A stretch of 64,000 bases of DNA, from positions 64,210-128,209 of the forward strand of contig CANREZ010000002.1 of the NCBI GenBank assembly GCA_947629745.1. The letters are read 5' to 3'. The position numbers and the translations under genes were made by a program. The notes under the pieces were generated by a model. That model saw only the letters and a program-made list of their open reading frames with translations. It was not told where the DNA came from and searched no databases. Below are positions 49,430 through 57,849 of this stretch, piece by piece. Origin of the DNA: an uncultured Clostridia bacterium. Its GTDB lineage: Bacteria; Bacillota; Clostridia; Christensenellales; UBA1242. Position 1 is the stretch's first letter. Every line of letters begins with the position of its first letter.

Positions 49430-51016
49430 ATGCAGAAGATTACAAGTGTTGCAAAGAAATTGAATTTATCTAGGTCAAATCTAGTCCTCTATGGGGATTA
49501 TATGGCAAAGATAAAGGGCGTAAATGGCCCAAAATCGGGCAAACTGATACTAGTTAGTGCAATCACCCCAACTACATCAGGCGAGGGCAAGACGACCGTC
49601 TCAATCGGTCTAGCAGATGCCATGAATTACATTGGCTACAATACTTGCCTTGCACTGCGTGAGCCGAGCCTAGGACCAGTATTTGGCATGAAAGGTGGAG
49701 CGTGCGGTGGAGGAAAATCCGAGATACTGCCTAGTGTGGATATCAATCTACACTTCACAGGAGATCTGCACGCAATAACTAGTGCGAATAATCTACTCTG
49801 TGCGATGATAGACAATTCAATATTCCAGGGAAACGCTCTAGATATTGACCCAAAGCGCGTTGTGTTCCATAGGTGCCTAGATATGAATGACCGAGCACTA
49901 AGGCAGGTGGAGATATCTAGAGAGAAGCTAAAATCCCAGTCACCAAGGGCGGAAGAATTCGTCATCACCGCTGCTAGTGAGATAATGGCGCTGATGTGCC
50001 TATCCCGTGACTTTGATGACCTAAAGAGGAGACTTGGAAATATCCTAGTCGCGTACTCAAGGAGTGGCAAACCTATTTTTGCTCGTGACCTTGGGGCAAA
50101 TGAAGCCATGGCAGTGCTGCTATATAATGCACTTATGCCAAATTTAGTCCAAACAGGTTATGGCAATCCAGCAATTGTTCACTTAGGACCATTTGCTAAT
50201 ATTGCTCATGGATGCAATTCGGTGGTTGCGACCAAACTTGCGCTATCGCTTTCCGACTACGTTGTCACTGAGGCTGGTTTTGGGGCTGACCTTGGCGGGG
50301 AGAAGTTCCTCGATGTCAAGTGCAGGACAAATGATTTAGCTCCAGACTGTGTGGTGATTGTTGCTACTATCAAGGCGCTAAAATTGCACGGGAATGGAGA
50401 TATTGATGCAGGTTTTTGTAATCTAGAGAAGCACATATCCAATTTTAAAGATATATACAATAGACGAGTGGTTGTAGCACTAAATATTTTCGCTGGTGAC
50501 ACAGACGAGGAGATAGCGCGTGTTGTAAGACTCACGAAGGCTCTTGGTGTCGAGGCTATTCCATGCAGTCCATATATCTTGGGTAGAAGTGGTTGTGTGG
50601 ACCTAGCACGTGCTGTGCATGAGATTGTGTCAAAGAGGCCAAATAGGATGCACTATCCATATGATCTAGATGATAGCTTACGTGTAAAGATAGAGAAACT
50701 CGCAAAGTCTGTCTATGGCGCAGGGCAGGTCATATTTAGCGATGAGGCGAATGAGAATATTAAGGCAATTGGCCGAATGCAAAAGGGTCTGCCAATAGTC
50801 GTGGCGAAGACGCAGTACAGCTTAAGTGATGATGCGAAGAAACTTGGCGCGCCAAAAGGTTTTGACTTCCACGTCCGCCGAATAGAGATTAAGTGTGGTG
50901 CGGAATTTATTGTGGTTGAGGCAGGGAATATTTCCCTCATGCCGGGGCTTAGCAAAGTGCCAAATGCCGTGAAGATGTCAATAGATAAATTTGGCACGGT
51001 AAAAAATCTAAAATAA
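49430..51016 (+). CDS. fhs: Formate-tetrahydrofolate ligase
   Basis: TPTTSGEGKTTVSIGLADAM, REPSLGPVFGMKGGACGGGKSEILP, INLHFTGDLHAITSANNLL. Confidence 0.95.
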   Translation: MQKITSVAKKLNLSRSNLVLYGDYMAKIKGVNGPKSGKLILVSAITPTTSGEGKTTVSIGLADAMNYIGYNTCLALREPSLGPVFGMKGGACGGGKSEILPSVDINLHFTGDLHAITSANNLLCAMIDNSIFQGNALDIDPKRVVFHRCLDMNDRALRQVEISREKLKSQSPRAEEFVITAASEIMALMCLSRDFDDLKRRLGNILVAYSRSGKPIFARDLGANEAMAVLLYNALMPNLVQTGYGNPAIVHLGPFANIAHGCNSVVATKLALSLSDYVVTEAGFGADLGGEKFLDVKCRTNDLAPDCVVIVATIKALKLHGNGDIDAGFCNLEKHISNFKDIYNRRVVVALNIFAGDTDEEIARVVRLTKALGVEAIPCSPYILGRSGCVDLARAVHEIVSKRPNRMHYPYDLDDSLRVKIEKLAKSVYGAGQVIFSDEANENIKAIGRMQKGLPIVVAKTQYSLSDDAKKLGAPKGFDFHVRRIEIKCGAEFIVVEAGNISLMPGLSKVPNAVKMSIDKFGTVKNLK

Positions 51017-51072
51017 GAGATATATACATTGTAAAACGGATTTTATTTGTCAAAAATATTTTAGAGGGACAT

Positions 51073-51759
51073 ATGAAATCTAGGATTGCAATGTATATAT
51101 TTTTTTCTATTCTATGCGTAGTTGGGATAGCGCTGTATATGGTTCGTCCTGACTTTCCATTCTTTAATGTGACCATGAGCGCAGGAGCAGGACTAATTGG
51201 GGCAATATTTGTGGCTGTCAGCCTCGAGGCAATCAATGGCTATGAGAAGCGTAGATACACCCTCTTTGTTCAAAAAGAGATATTATCCGGAGCGCGCAGT
51301 GTGTTAAAGAATTTTTACTGGGTAGTATTCAAAATGTTCCTAAAATATGACATGGATATACCTAGTCCTTGCAGTCTAGATGAGGAGACGGATATAGGAG
51401 GAATTTTTGCCGAGATTAGACGTCATATTGGGGAGAACGCGGAGATTGACGGGCAAATACTCAGCAAAATTACTGCCAAGGTGGATGACTGCATTGACGC
51501 CTTCGATAGGCTAAATTCCACTATTCACAAGAATATGGCAGTGTATGTGGCAGGAGGGATACTCACTGAGGGTGAGATAGTGTATCTATCTAGTATACAT
51601 GAAGAGCTAAGGGAAGTGGACGCCAGTAGCAACATGACAGAGCTACTAGATAACCTCATTCGCCTGTACGACTTAATCTCAAAAAGCGAAGTGCTAAGGG
51701 TGCAGGTGGCAGACATTCTTTGCAAGCAATATAGCACAAAAAAGTCCTCAAATATTTGA
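51073..51759 (+). CDS. Hypothetical membrane protein
   Basis: Two N-terminal TM segments then helical domain. Confidence 0.55.
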   Translation: MKSRIAMYIFFSILCVVGIALYMVRPDFPFFNVTMSAGAGLIGAIFVAVSLEAINGYEKRRYTLFVQKEILSGARSVLKNFYWVVFKMFLKYDMDIPSPCSLDEETDIGGIFAEIRRHIGENAEIDGQILSKITAKVDDCIDAFDRLNSTIHKNMAVYVAGGILTEGEIVYLSSIHEELREVDASSNMTELLDNLIRLYDLISKSEVLRVQVADILCKQYSTKKSSNI

Positions 51760-51772
51760 GGACTATTTTTTC
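51738..51772. terminator. Bidirectional terminator
   Basis: aaaaagtcctcaaatatttgaggactatttttt. Confidence 0.85.
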
Positions 51773-51792
51773 AATTACTGTGCTAATGGATA

Positions 51793-52386
51793 TCATTCTT
51801 GGTCTTTTGTAATGATACAGGCTATCATTTGACCGGTAGCCAGCATAGCCATGATGGTGGAGACTAACATATTCACACTAAATGGTGAGGCTATGCCTAC
51901 TGCGTTTTGTAATAATTCATTTAGGATGAATCCTGTAAGGGTCATGACAGCAAGAATTGAAACGAATACAATTGATGGGATGATGCAGGAGTTAAAGAAT
52001 ATCTCTAGTATATTGAATATTATAGACAACAGTGCAAATAACCATATAATTATGGTGAATACTATACACAGGATGTATCTCATATTTTGGGTCTTTAGTA
52101 TCTGCATTCCCACTAATTTTGCGGCCTGCTTGTGATTGCCTTCATCCTTTAATCTAGTAATATCTTCCTCAAATGATTCGCTCGATCTTCCCACATTCGC
52201 TAGCATATCTATAGCGCTAACATGGACTGTCACGTCGGTCACTTCTGCATCAGCTGTTGTCTGGTACTTAATATTCATCTTGATGCATGGCAAGAATGTG
52301 AATACTACGAGAATGCACACAAATATTGTGCTTAGTATCGACATGATGATAGATGTCTTAGAATAAACTTTTTCTTCCATAAACAC
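51793..52386 (-). CDS. Hypothetical four-TM membrane protein
   Basis: ORF with several hydrophobic segments downstream of ABC exporter gene. Confidence 0.55.
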   Translation of the reverse strand: MFMEEKVYSKTSIIMSILSTIFVCILVVFTFLPCIKMNIKYQTTADAEVTDVTVHVSAIDMLANVGRSSESFEEDITRLKDEGNHKQAAKLVGMQILKTQNMRYILCIVFTIIIWLFALLSIIFNILEIFFNSCIIPSIVFVSILAVMTLTGFILNELLQNAVGIASPFSVNMLVSTIMAMLATGQMIACIITKDQE

Positions 52387-52429
52387 TCCTTATTACATGA
52401 TAACATTTTTTATCTTTTTTGCAAAACAT

Positions 52430-54199
52430 TTATGCGTCTATGGTGCTTTCCTCTTTGCTCTCTGGCATCAGCAGGGTGGAGATGGATATATCGTCATGGA
52501 TATAAGTATCCACTATTGTGCCGTTATCGATGAAGTAGGAGACCTTGGCCATCACTTTGTACTTCGGGTCATGGGTGAAGAATATCACACTCTTTGTGAG
52601 GCTAATATTGTGAATTGCGCGGATAATTCTATTGTAGTCATGGTTGGTGATGGAATTTGGCAATTCATATATCATAAGAGTCTTGCAATCAGTCAGATAG
52701 CATCTAGCGAGTCCCAACATAAATTTTAGCCCACGGGAGAGCAAGTCATCTATCTTGTGATCGAATCCATCAGGCAGGTCAGCTATTTCGTCGAATATAT
52801 CTAGCATTTTGCAGCAAGCAAAGACTTTCTCCTTATTATGGCACACTGACATGAGATTTTCCATAATCGTACCGGTCGTAAATGCTGGACTAGATACGCA
52901 GTAATATATCTCTTCTTTGAAATTTTTTGAACTGTACTCCAGTATATTTATGTTATTTAATAACACCACGCCATGGTCAGGGGAGATCTTGCGCCTTAGC
53001 ATATTGAATATCAGCCTCTTGCCACAACGCTTGCCACCTATTATACAATTGACACTGTCATTAGCGAATGTCAGGTCGACGTCGTTTAATTTGCCTATGT
53101 AGGGACTATACTTTGTGTCGTTATTGTAACTCACAGCGATGAGACTTAGGCTTTGTCTATCACCTTCCCAAACATTGCCTTGTAATTCGGCCGAATTGAT
53201 GTTGCCAAAGCGCGTCAGTTGCTCATCGGTAAAGTCAAGAATAGTCTGCACACGATTGAGTGATACTTTTAGCTCGGATCTAGCAAGCGTGATTTCAAAG
53301 ACATTATTCATATTCTCTGCCACAGTTAGGAAATACGGCACGACGATGAGATACAACTCTAGTGGAATTGTCCTATTGGATACGAAGAATATCATAAGGG
53401 CAGTGAGCAACATTGCTCCACCTCCCCATATTGCATAAAACCAACTATCCTTGAAACCTTTTGCATAATAATACTTTGATGCAGCCCTGCACCAATCATC
53501 ACAAGATGCTGAGTATTTATTTAGATATTCATCTTGAGAGTTAAATTCGTTAATGACATCCTTGTCACTCATTATCTGTTGAGCAATTGTCATCTGTATG
53601 TCTTTGGCTTCAGACTTGGCTTTTGTGCCACGAGCCATCCAGTTATTGACACTACGTAGCACTAAGATATTTATTATACATAATCCTAGCAATGCTAGCG
53701 CGACATAGACATTTGCACGCCAAACGACTGCGACCGACACTACGGCTTGTATGAGTAGCGAGATCCTCTTAGATAATTCGTCGATGTAGTTTGCTATAGT
53801 ATTGACATCGTTTTGAATAATGTTTAAGATTTTCTCACGACTAGTCTTTTCGAAGTTTGTAGCGTTAGCGTTTAGCAGTTTCTTTATAATCTTGTTTTGC
53901 ACATTGTTGAATATCGGACCATATTGCAGATTGTATGCCCAGTAATTAGCAAAGTCAAATGCTTGCCTTAGTATCATAAGGGAAAATTGGATAAGCAGAT
54001 TGACGTATGCATCAGTGAAGTTACCTGTGTTTATTCCAGTATACAATCCCACAGTGACTCTTGCAGCAAAGACCACATCAATAGCCTTTAGCACATAATA
54101 TCCAATGCTTGTGAATAGCAGCAGTGCCGTTAGCCACCAATTAGGATTTGCTAATTTTATATATTTAGAAAATAAATATTGTTTTTTTGCCTTTTTCAT
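52430..54199 (-). CDS. ABC exporter-like protein (TMD-NBD) with degenerate nucleotide-binding motifs
   Basis: Exporter-type TMD; Walker A GGKRCGKR, Walker B LMIYELP, signature LLSRGLKFMLGLAR, H-loop FFTHD. Confidence 0.82.
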   Translation of the reverse strand: MKKAKKQYLFSKYIKLANPNWWLTALLLFTSIGYYVLKAIDVVFAARVTVGLYTGINTGNFTDAYVNLLIQFSLMILRQAFDFANYWAYNLQYGPIFNNVQNKIIKKLLNANATNFEKTSREKILNIIQNDVNTIANYIDELSKRISLLIQAVVSVAVVWRANVYVALALLGLCIINILVLRSVNNWMARGTKAKSEAKDIQMTIAQQIMSDKDVINEFNSQDEYLNKYSASCDDWCRAASKYYYAKGFKDSWFYAIWGGGAMLLTALMIFFVSNRTIPLELYLIVVPYFLTVAENMNNVFEITLARSELKVSLNRVQTILDFTDEQLTRFGNINSAELQGNVWEGDRQSLSLIAVSYNNDTKYSPYIGKLNDVDLTFANDSVNCIIGGKRCGKRLIFNMLRRKISPDHGVVLLNNINILEYSSKNFKEEIYYCVSSPAFTTGTIMENLMSVCHNKEKVFACCKMLDIFDEIADLPDGFDHKIDDLLSRGLKFMLGLARCYLTDCKTLMIYELPNSITNHDYNRIIRAIHNISLTKSVIFFTHDPKYKVMAKVSYFIDNGTIVDTYIHDDISISTLLMPESKEESTIDA

Positions 54200-54323
54200 A
54201 CATTTATTGTAGCATAAGAAAATATATTTTCAAAAGATTTGACACGAATTGAATTATTTTAGATAATAATTATAGCAAATTATTGACACTAAAAGTTTTT
54301 TTTGCTACACTACTATTGCATTT

Positions 54324-54414
54324 GGAGAGATACTCAAGAGGTCCAAGAGGGCACCCTGCTAAGGTGTTAGTGCGGGCAACTGCAGCGCGAGTTCAAATCT
54401 CGCTCTCTCCGCCA
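54324..54414 (+). tRNA. tRNA-Ser(GCT), CCA encoded
   Basis: ggagagatactcaagaggtccaagagggcaccctgctaaggtg...gcgcgagttcaaatctcgctctctccgcca; long variable arm. Confidence 0.95.
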
Positions 54415-54447
54415 ATCAAAACTGATAAGGTGTTCTTATCAGTTTTT
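54415..54447 (+). terminator. tRNA-Ser terminator
   Basis: aaaactgataaggtgttcttatcagttttt. Confidence 0.85.
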
Positions 54448-54510
54448 CTTTTTTACAAGAATGTTTTGGAATTTGTTTTGAAATATGATATGATAAGAAA
54501 GGAGCACAAA

Positions 54511-54963
54511 ATGAAAAATTACGAAATCCTATCAAATGATTGCAAAATATTATGGAAAGAAAATTACAAGATCACAACTGAAAAATACACACAGGTAAGT
54601 GGATATATTTTTAATGATAAAAATCAATTATTGATTGTTAAAAATGGAGACACATGGACTATTCCTGGCGGACATCCCGAGAAAGGCGAAACTCAAATTG
54701 AAACCCTTTCTAGAGAGCTTATGGAAGAAGCGTGTGTTATCCTTCGAGACATAAAGTATTTAGGCTGTGTTGAAGTTGTTGAAAAAAATGAAGTCTATTA
54801 TCAATTACGCTATACAGCAAAAGTCAAAGAGATCTTGCCTTTTACTAAAGAATGGGAGACAAACGAACGGCTTTTTGTGGATTTAAAAGACCTATCAAAA
54901 TATATTAAATGGGCAAATGGCATCACATTTAAAGCACAGATCAACTCCGCCAAAAAGAACTGA
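54511..54963 (+). CDS. NUDIX hydrolase (cassette gene)
   Basis: WTIPGGHPEKGETQIETLSRELMEEACV; RBS aaggag; last codons overlap a ctccgcca site. Confidence 0.88.
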   Translation: MKNYEILSNDCKILWKENYKITTEKYTQVSGYIFNDKNQLLIVKNGDTWTIPGGHPEKGETQIETLSRELMEEACVILRDIKYLGCVEVVEKNEVYYQLRYTAKVKEILPFTKEWETNERLFVDLKDLSKYIKWANGITFKAQINSAKKN

Positions 54964-54984
54964 TAAGGCATCTCGTCAGTTTTT
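54945..54984 (+). repeat. Repeat of the tRNA-Ser 3' end plus terminator
   Basis: ctccgccaaaaagaactgataaggcatctcgtcagttttt vs 54407-54447 ctccgccaatcaaaactgataaggtgttcttatcagttttt. Confidence 0.75.
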
Positions 54985-55063
54985 ATTTAAAGTTTGAAAG
55001 TTCTGATGGAAACCCACTTTTTCCGCCAAGAGAAACCTAAATCGAACCCTGAAAAGTTTTGGA

Positions 55064-55591
55064 TTAGGTTTTTGTTTGATTCTTCGCTAGTTGCAGCACT
55101 TCTTGAATAAATGCGTTTTTTTGTGCTGTGTATGCTTTCCGTTCTTTCACTTGATTGGAAACATCCCTTTTCATTTCTTCGTATTTTTTGATGTATTGTG
55201 GATGTTTTATTAGAAAATCTCTAAAAATGATATGATTGTTCCAATAAACGCTATCTATCAGTTCAACATGAATATAATGGGTTCTGCACTCGGGAGTTCC
55301 TTTTCTTGCCAAAATTTCCCCCTTTGTTTCTATCGAATTTTTTACATCATAACCAGCTTCTGTAAGAATTGGAATCAATTTATATAGTGAATCCAAATTT
55401 TCTACTGCCACCGCGATGTCGATTATGGGTTTAGCAGACAGCCCCGGTATTGATGTGCTTCCCACGTGTTGTATATCAAGGGCGTAGCTCCCCAAAATGC
55501 GTTTTAAGATTGTTTTTTCTTTTTCGTATTCATCTTTCCAAGTTGGATCATATGGATGCAACTCTACCAAATCTTTATGTAAACCCAACAT
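55064..55591 (-). CDS. GrpB family protein (cassette gene)
   Basis: VELHPYDPTWKDEYEKEK...IQHVGSTSIPGLSAKPIIDIAVAV; start MLGLHKD with gaggtg RBS. Confidence 0.88.
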   Translation of the reverse strand: MLGLHKDLVELHPYDPTWKDEYEKEKTILKRILGSYALDIQHVGSTSIPGLSAKPIIDIAVAVENLDSLYKLIPILTEAGYDVKNSIETKGEILARKGTPECRTHYIHVELIDSVYWNNHIIFRDFLIKHPQYIKKYEEMKRDVSNQVKERKAYTAQKNAFIQEVLQLAKNQTKT

Positions 55592-55720
55592 ATGCACCTC
55601 TTTGTGAAAATCATAATTCTGCATGTTTCAAGTGTACTATATTCTGATTGTAAAACAAATCTGATTATAAAACAAATGAATATATGAATGTTATAAAATA
55701 AAAATTCGTTTTACATTACA

Positions 55721-55800
55721 CGCTTTTCCGCCAGATATGCCGTTTTACCAAAAAATGAAGTAGGAATGTTAGTTCCTACTTCCTTTTTTTTGTTCTTTTG
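55721..55800 (+). repeat. Cassette-boundary direct repeat, copy 1
   Basis: cgcttttccgccagat...gccgttttaccaaaaaatgaagtaggaatgttagttcctacttccttttttttgttc. Confidence 0.85.
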
Positions 55801-55837
55801 ACGTACCAAATATACTTTGGTGCGCCTTTTGTTGAAT

Positions 55838-56866
55838 TTACCCGTTCTCACTTGATTTCAAAATCTTAATAGTCTTGATTAAGGTGTCAATTTCTTTTTT
55901 TTCCGTTTTGAAATTTGTCATGAGTCTAACAATCTTTTTTGCTTTGTTAGAATAACTAAGTGTGTAATTTTTTGTAAGTGCTTTAAATAACGGATAATCG
56001 ATTTTTGCAAAAACCATATTACTTTCAACCGGATAGATAATTTCAATGCCAAGTTTTTCTAGCTCACTTTCTAAATATTTTGCCATTTTGTTAGCGTGTT
56101 GAGCGTTTTTTAGCCACAAATTATTATTGAAATAGGCTTCAAATTGCGCTGCAAAAAATCGAGTTTTTGAAAATGTTAAAGCAAGCTGTTTCTGATATTT
56201 TTCCACATCATCAAATAGCTTTGGATTGACAAAAACAGCCAATTCGCCAAACATACACCCGTTTTTGTTTCCGCCGATTGTGAAAGCGTCAATGCCCGTG
56301 TCTTGCACAAGTTCCTTAAGCGTGCATTTTAAATATGCAAGAGCGTTTGCCACTCTAGCGCCGTCAAAATAAACATACATTTTGTTTGCGTGTGCGAAGT
56401 CGCATATCTTTTTGATTTCTTTTGGTGTGTAGCAAGTTCCAAGTTCGGTGGCCTCTGAAAACACAACAATCTTGATTGGTGGATTATGTCCTAATGTGGA
56501 AATGGTCTTTTTAATTTTTTCAATGGTTATTTTGCCCATTTCATCCGATACAGTCAATATTTTTGTTCCCAAAGAATGCTCTGTCGCGCCCATTTCAGAA
56601 CGAGAAACATGCGTTGTGTCTGTGCAAAGTATTGAACAAATGTCTTTTGTCATCGTTCTTAAAGCCAAAATATTTACCGCAGTTCCGTTTGAAACAAAAG
56701 CCACTTCCACAGGCACTGTAAATTGACTTTGCACCCACTTTTTTACATTTTTTGTGTGCTCGTCCTTAAAATATCCCAGTTCGTAGCCTTTGTTTGCTGA
56801 AATCAGGGCGTTCATAATCTCATCACTAACACCAGAGGTTGTATCGCTTGAAAAATTAGCTATCAT
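55838..56866 (-). CDS. Threonine aldolase-like PLP enzyme (cassette gene)
   Basis: FSSDTTSGVSDEIM, VSNGTAVNILAL, MYVYFDGARVANAL, FTIGGNKNGCMFGELAVF. Confidence 0.9.
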   Translation of the reverse strand: MIANFSSDTTSGVSDEIMNALISANKGYELGYFKDEHTKNVKKWVQSQFTVPVEVAFVSNGTAVNILALRTMTKDICSILCTDTTHVSRSEMGATEHSLGTKILTVSDEMGKITIEKIKKTISTLGHNPPIKIVVFSEATELGTCYTPKEIKKICDFAHANKMYVYFDGARVANALAYLKCTLKELVQDTGIDAFTIGGNKNGCMFGELAVFVNPKLFDDVEKYQKQLALTFSKTRFFAAQFEAYFNNNLWLKNAQHANKMAKYLESELEKLGIEIIYPVESNMVFAKIDYPLFKALTKNYTLSYSNKAKKIVRLMTNFKTEKKEIDTLIKTIKILKSSENG

Positions 56867-56941
56867 ATATAACTCCTTAAGGAATTATAACACAAATGTT
56901 AATATATACAAAGTATTTATCAAAGTACGTCTTGACACACT

Positions 56942-57024
56942 CGCTTTCCGCCAGATTCGTGGCAACGCCGTTTTACCAAAAAAGAAGTAGGAATGTTGGT
57001 TCCTACTTCTTTTTTGTTCTCTTG
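56942..57024 (+). repeat. Cassette-boundary direct repeat, copy 2
   Basis: cgctttccgccagattcgtggcaacgccgttttaccaaaaaagaagtaggaatgttggttcctacttcttttttgttc. Confidence 0.85.
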
Positions 57025-57078
57025 TGCGTGCCACTTTTCCTGCTCCGAGAGCGAGATGCTGAATCGGTGACGCTTGGA

Positions 57079-57321
57079 TTAATCTATTTCTAGTTCTTCG
57101 CTTTCAAAAATAGGATCGTCAAAGAATTCTGCAGTGGTCATTCCAAGTCCGCGTATAATCTGCATTACCGTCCTTAGATTTACGCTCTTGTTGCGTTCTC
57201 CCATAAGTGTCTTCATAGTGTTATGGGGCATAGCAATTATTCTCTCTAATCTATATTGTGACATATTCCTTTCTCTTAAAATATTGCTAATCCTTAACGC
57301 AACAGCTGTGCTTAATTTCAT
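57079..57321 (-). CDS. XRE-family HTH regulator
   Basis: RISNILRERNMSQYRLERIIAMPHNTMKTLMGERNKSVNLRTVMQIIRGLGMTTAEFF. Confidence 0.82.
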   Translation of the reverse strand: MKLSTAVALRISNILRERNMSQYRLERIIAMPHNTMKTLMGERNKSVNLRTVMQIIRGLGMTTAEFFDDPIFESEELEID

Positions 57322-57458
57322 TGAATCTCCTATGGTTGTATTTACAACTATATTCTATCAAATGAAATTTTTAACATAAGGACATACAACCCTAAATGCT
57401 TTGAAAATATATTTATTTATGTTATAATTGCACTATAAATATATGAAAAGGAGTTAAG

Positions 57459-57803
57459 ATGAAAGAAGCGAAATGTACGTCATGTGGGGCAAATATCCAA
57501 GTGGATGAACAGAACGAAGCTGGGGTATGTCCGTACTGCAAAAGTGCGTATGTTACTGAAAAGGCTATTAGGAACTATGATAACTCTATCAGCACAACTA
57601 ACAATGCCGGAACTATAATTAATAATTATTATACAACCTCACCAAATGGCGAAACTGTGCAGAATGGTGTTACTTATCCACCGCGTCCAAAGATAAATGC
57701 AGTATTAGCGACTATAGGGTTACTTTTATATATATGGCCTGGACTTTTATATATTATTATACAAGTTATAAGACAGAAAAATTGGGATAAAAAATATTTA
57801 TAA
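57459..57803 (+). CDS. Zinc-ribbon membrane protein
   Basis: CTSCGANIQVDEQNEAGVCPYCKSAYV, C-terminal TM. Confidence 0.7.
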   Translation: MKEAKCTSCGANIQVDEQNEAGVCPYCKSAYVTEKAIRNYDNSISTTNNAGTIINNYYTTSPNGETVQNGVTYPPRPKINAVLATIGLLLYIWPGLLYIIIQVIRQKNWDKKYL

Positions 57804-57823
57804 TTGAGATAAATTACATAAAA

Positions 57824-57847
57824 AATGCACTCCATTTGGAGTGCATT
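57824..57847. terminator. Bidirectional hairpin terminator
   Basis: aatgcactccatttggagtgcatt. Confidence 0.75.
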
Positions 57848-57849
57848 AA

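Noticed and set aside
49636-50109. 157-aa minus-strand ORF inside fhs
   Set aside because: Antisense to clear formate-THF ligase coding sequence.
54283-54510. N-terminal extension of the NUDIX ORF
   Set aside because: Reads through tRNA-Ser; the real start is ATG 54511 with an RBS.
54415-57060. Class-type integron
   Set aside because: No intI and no typical attC 59-be consensus seen; boundaries instead match the tRNA-Ser 3' end.
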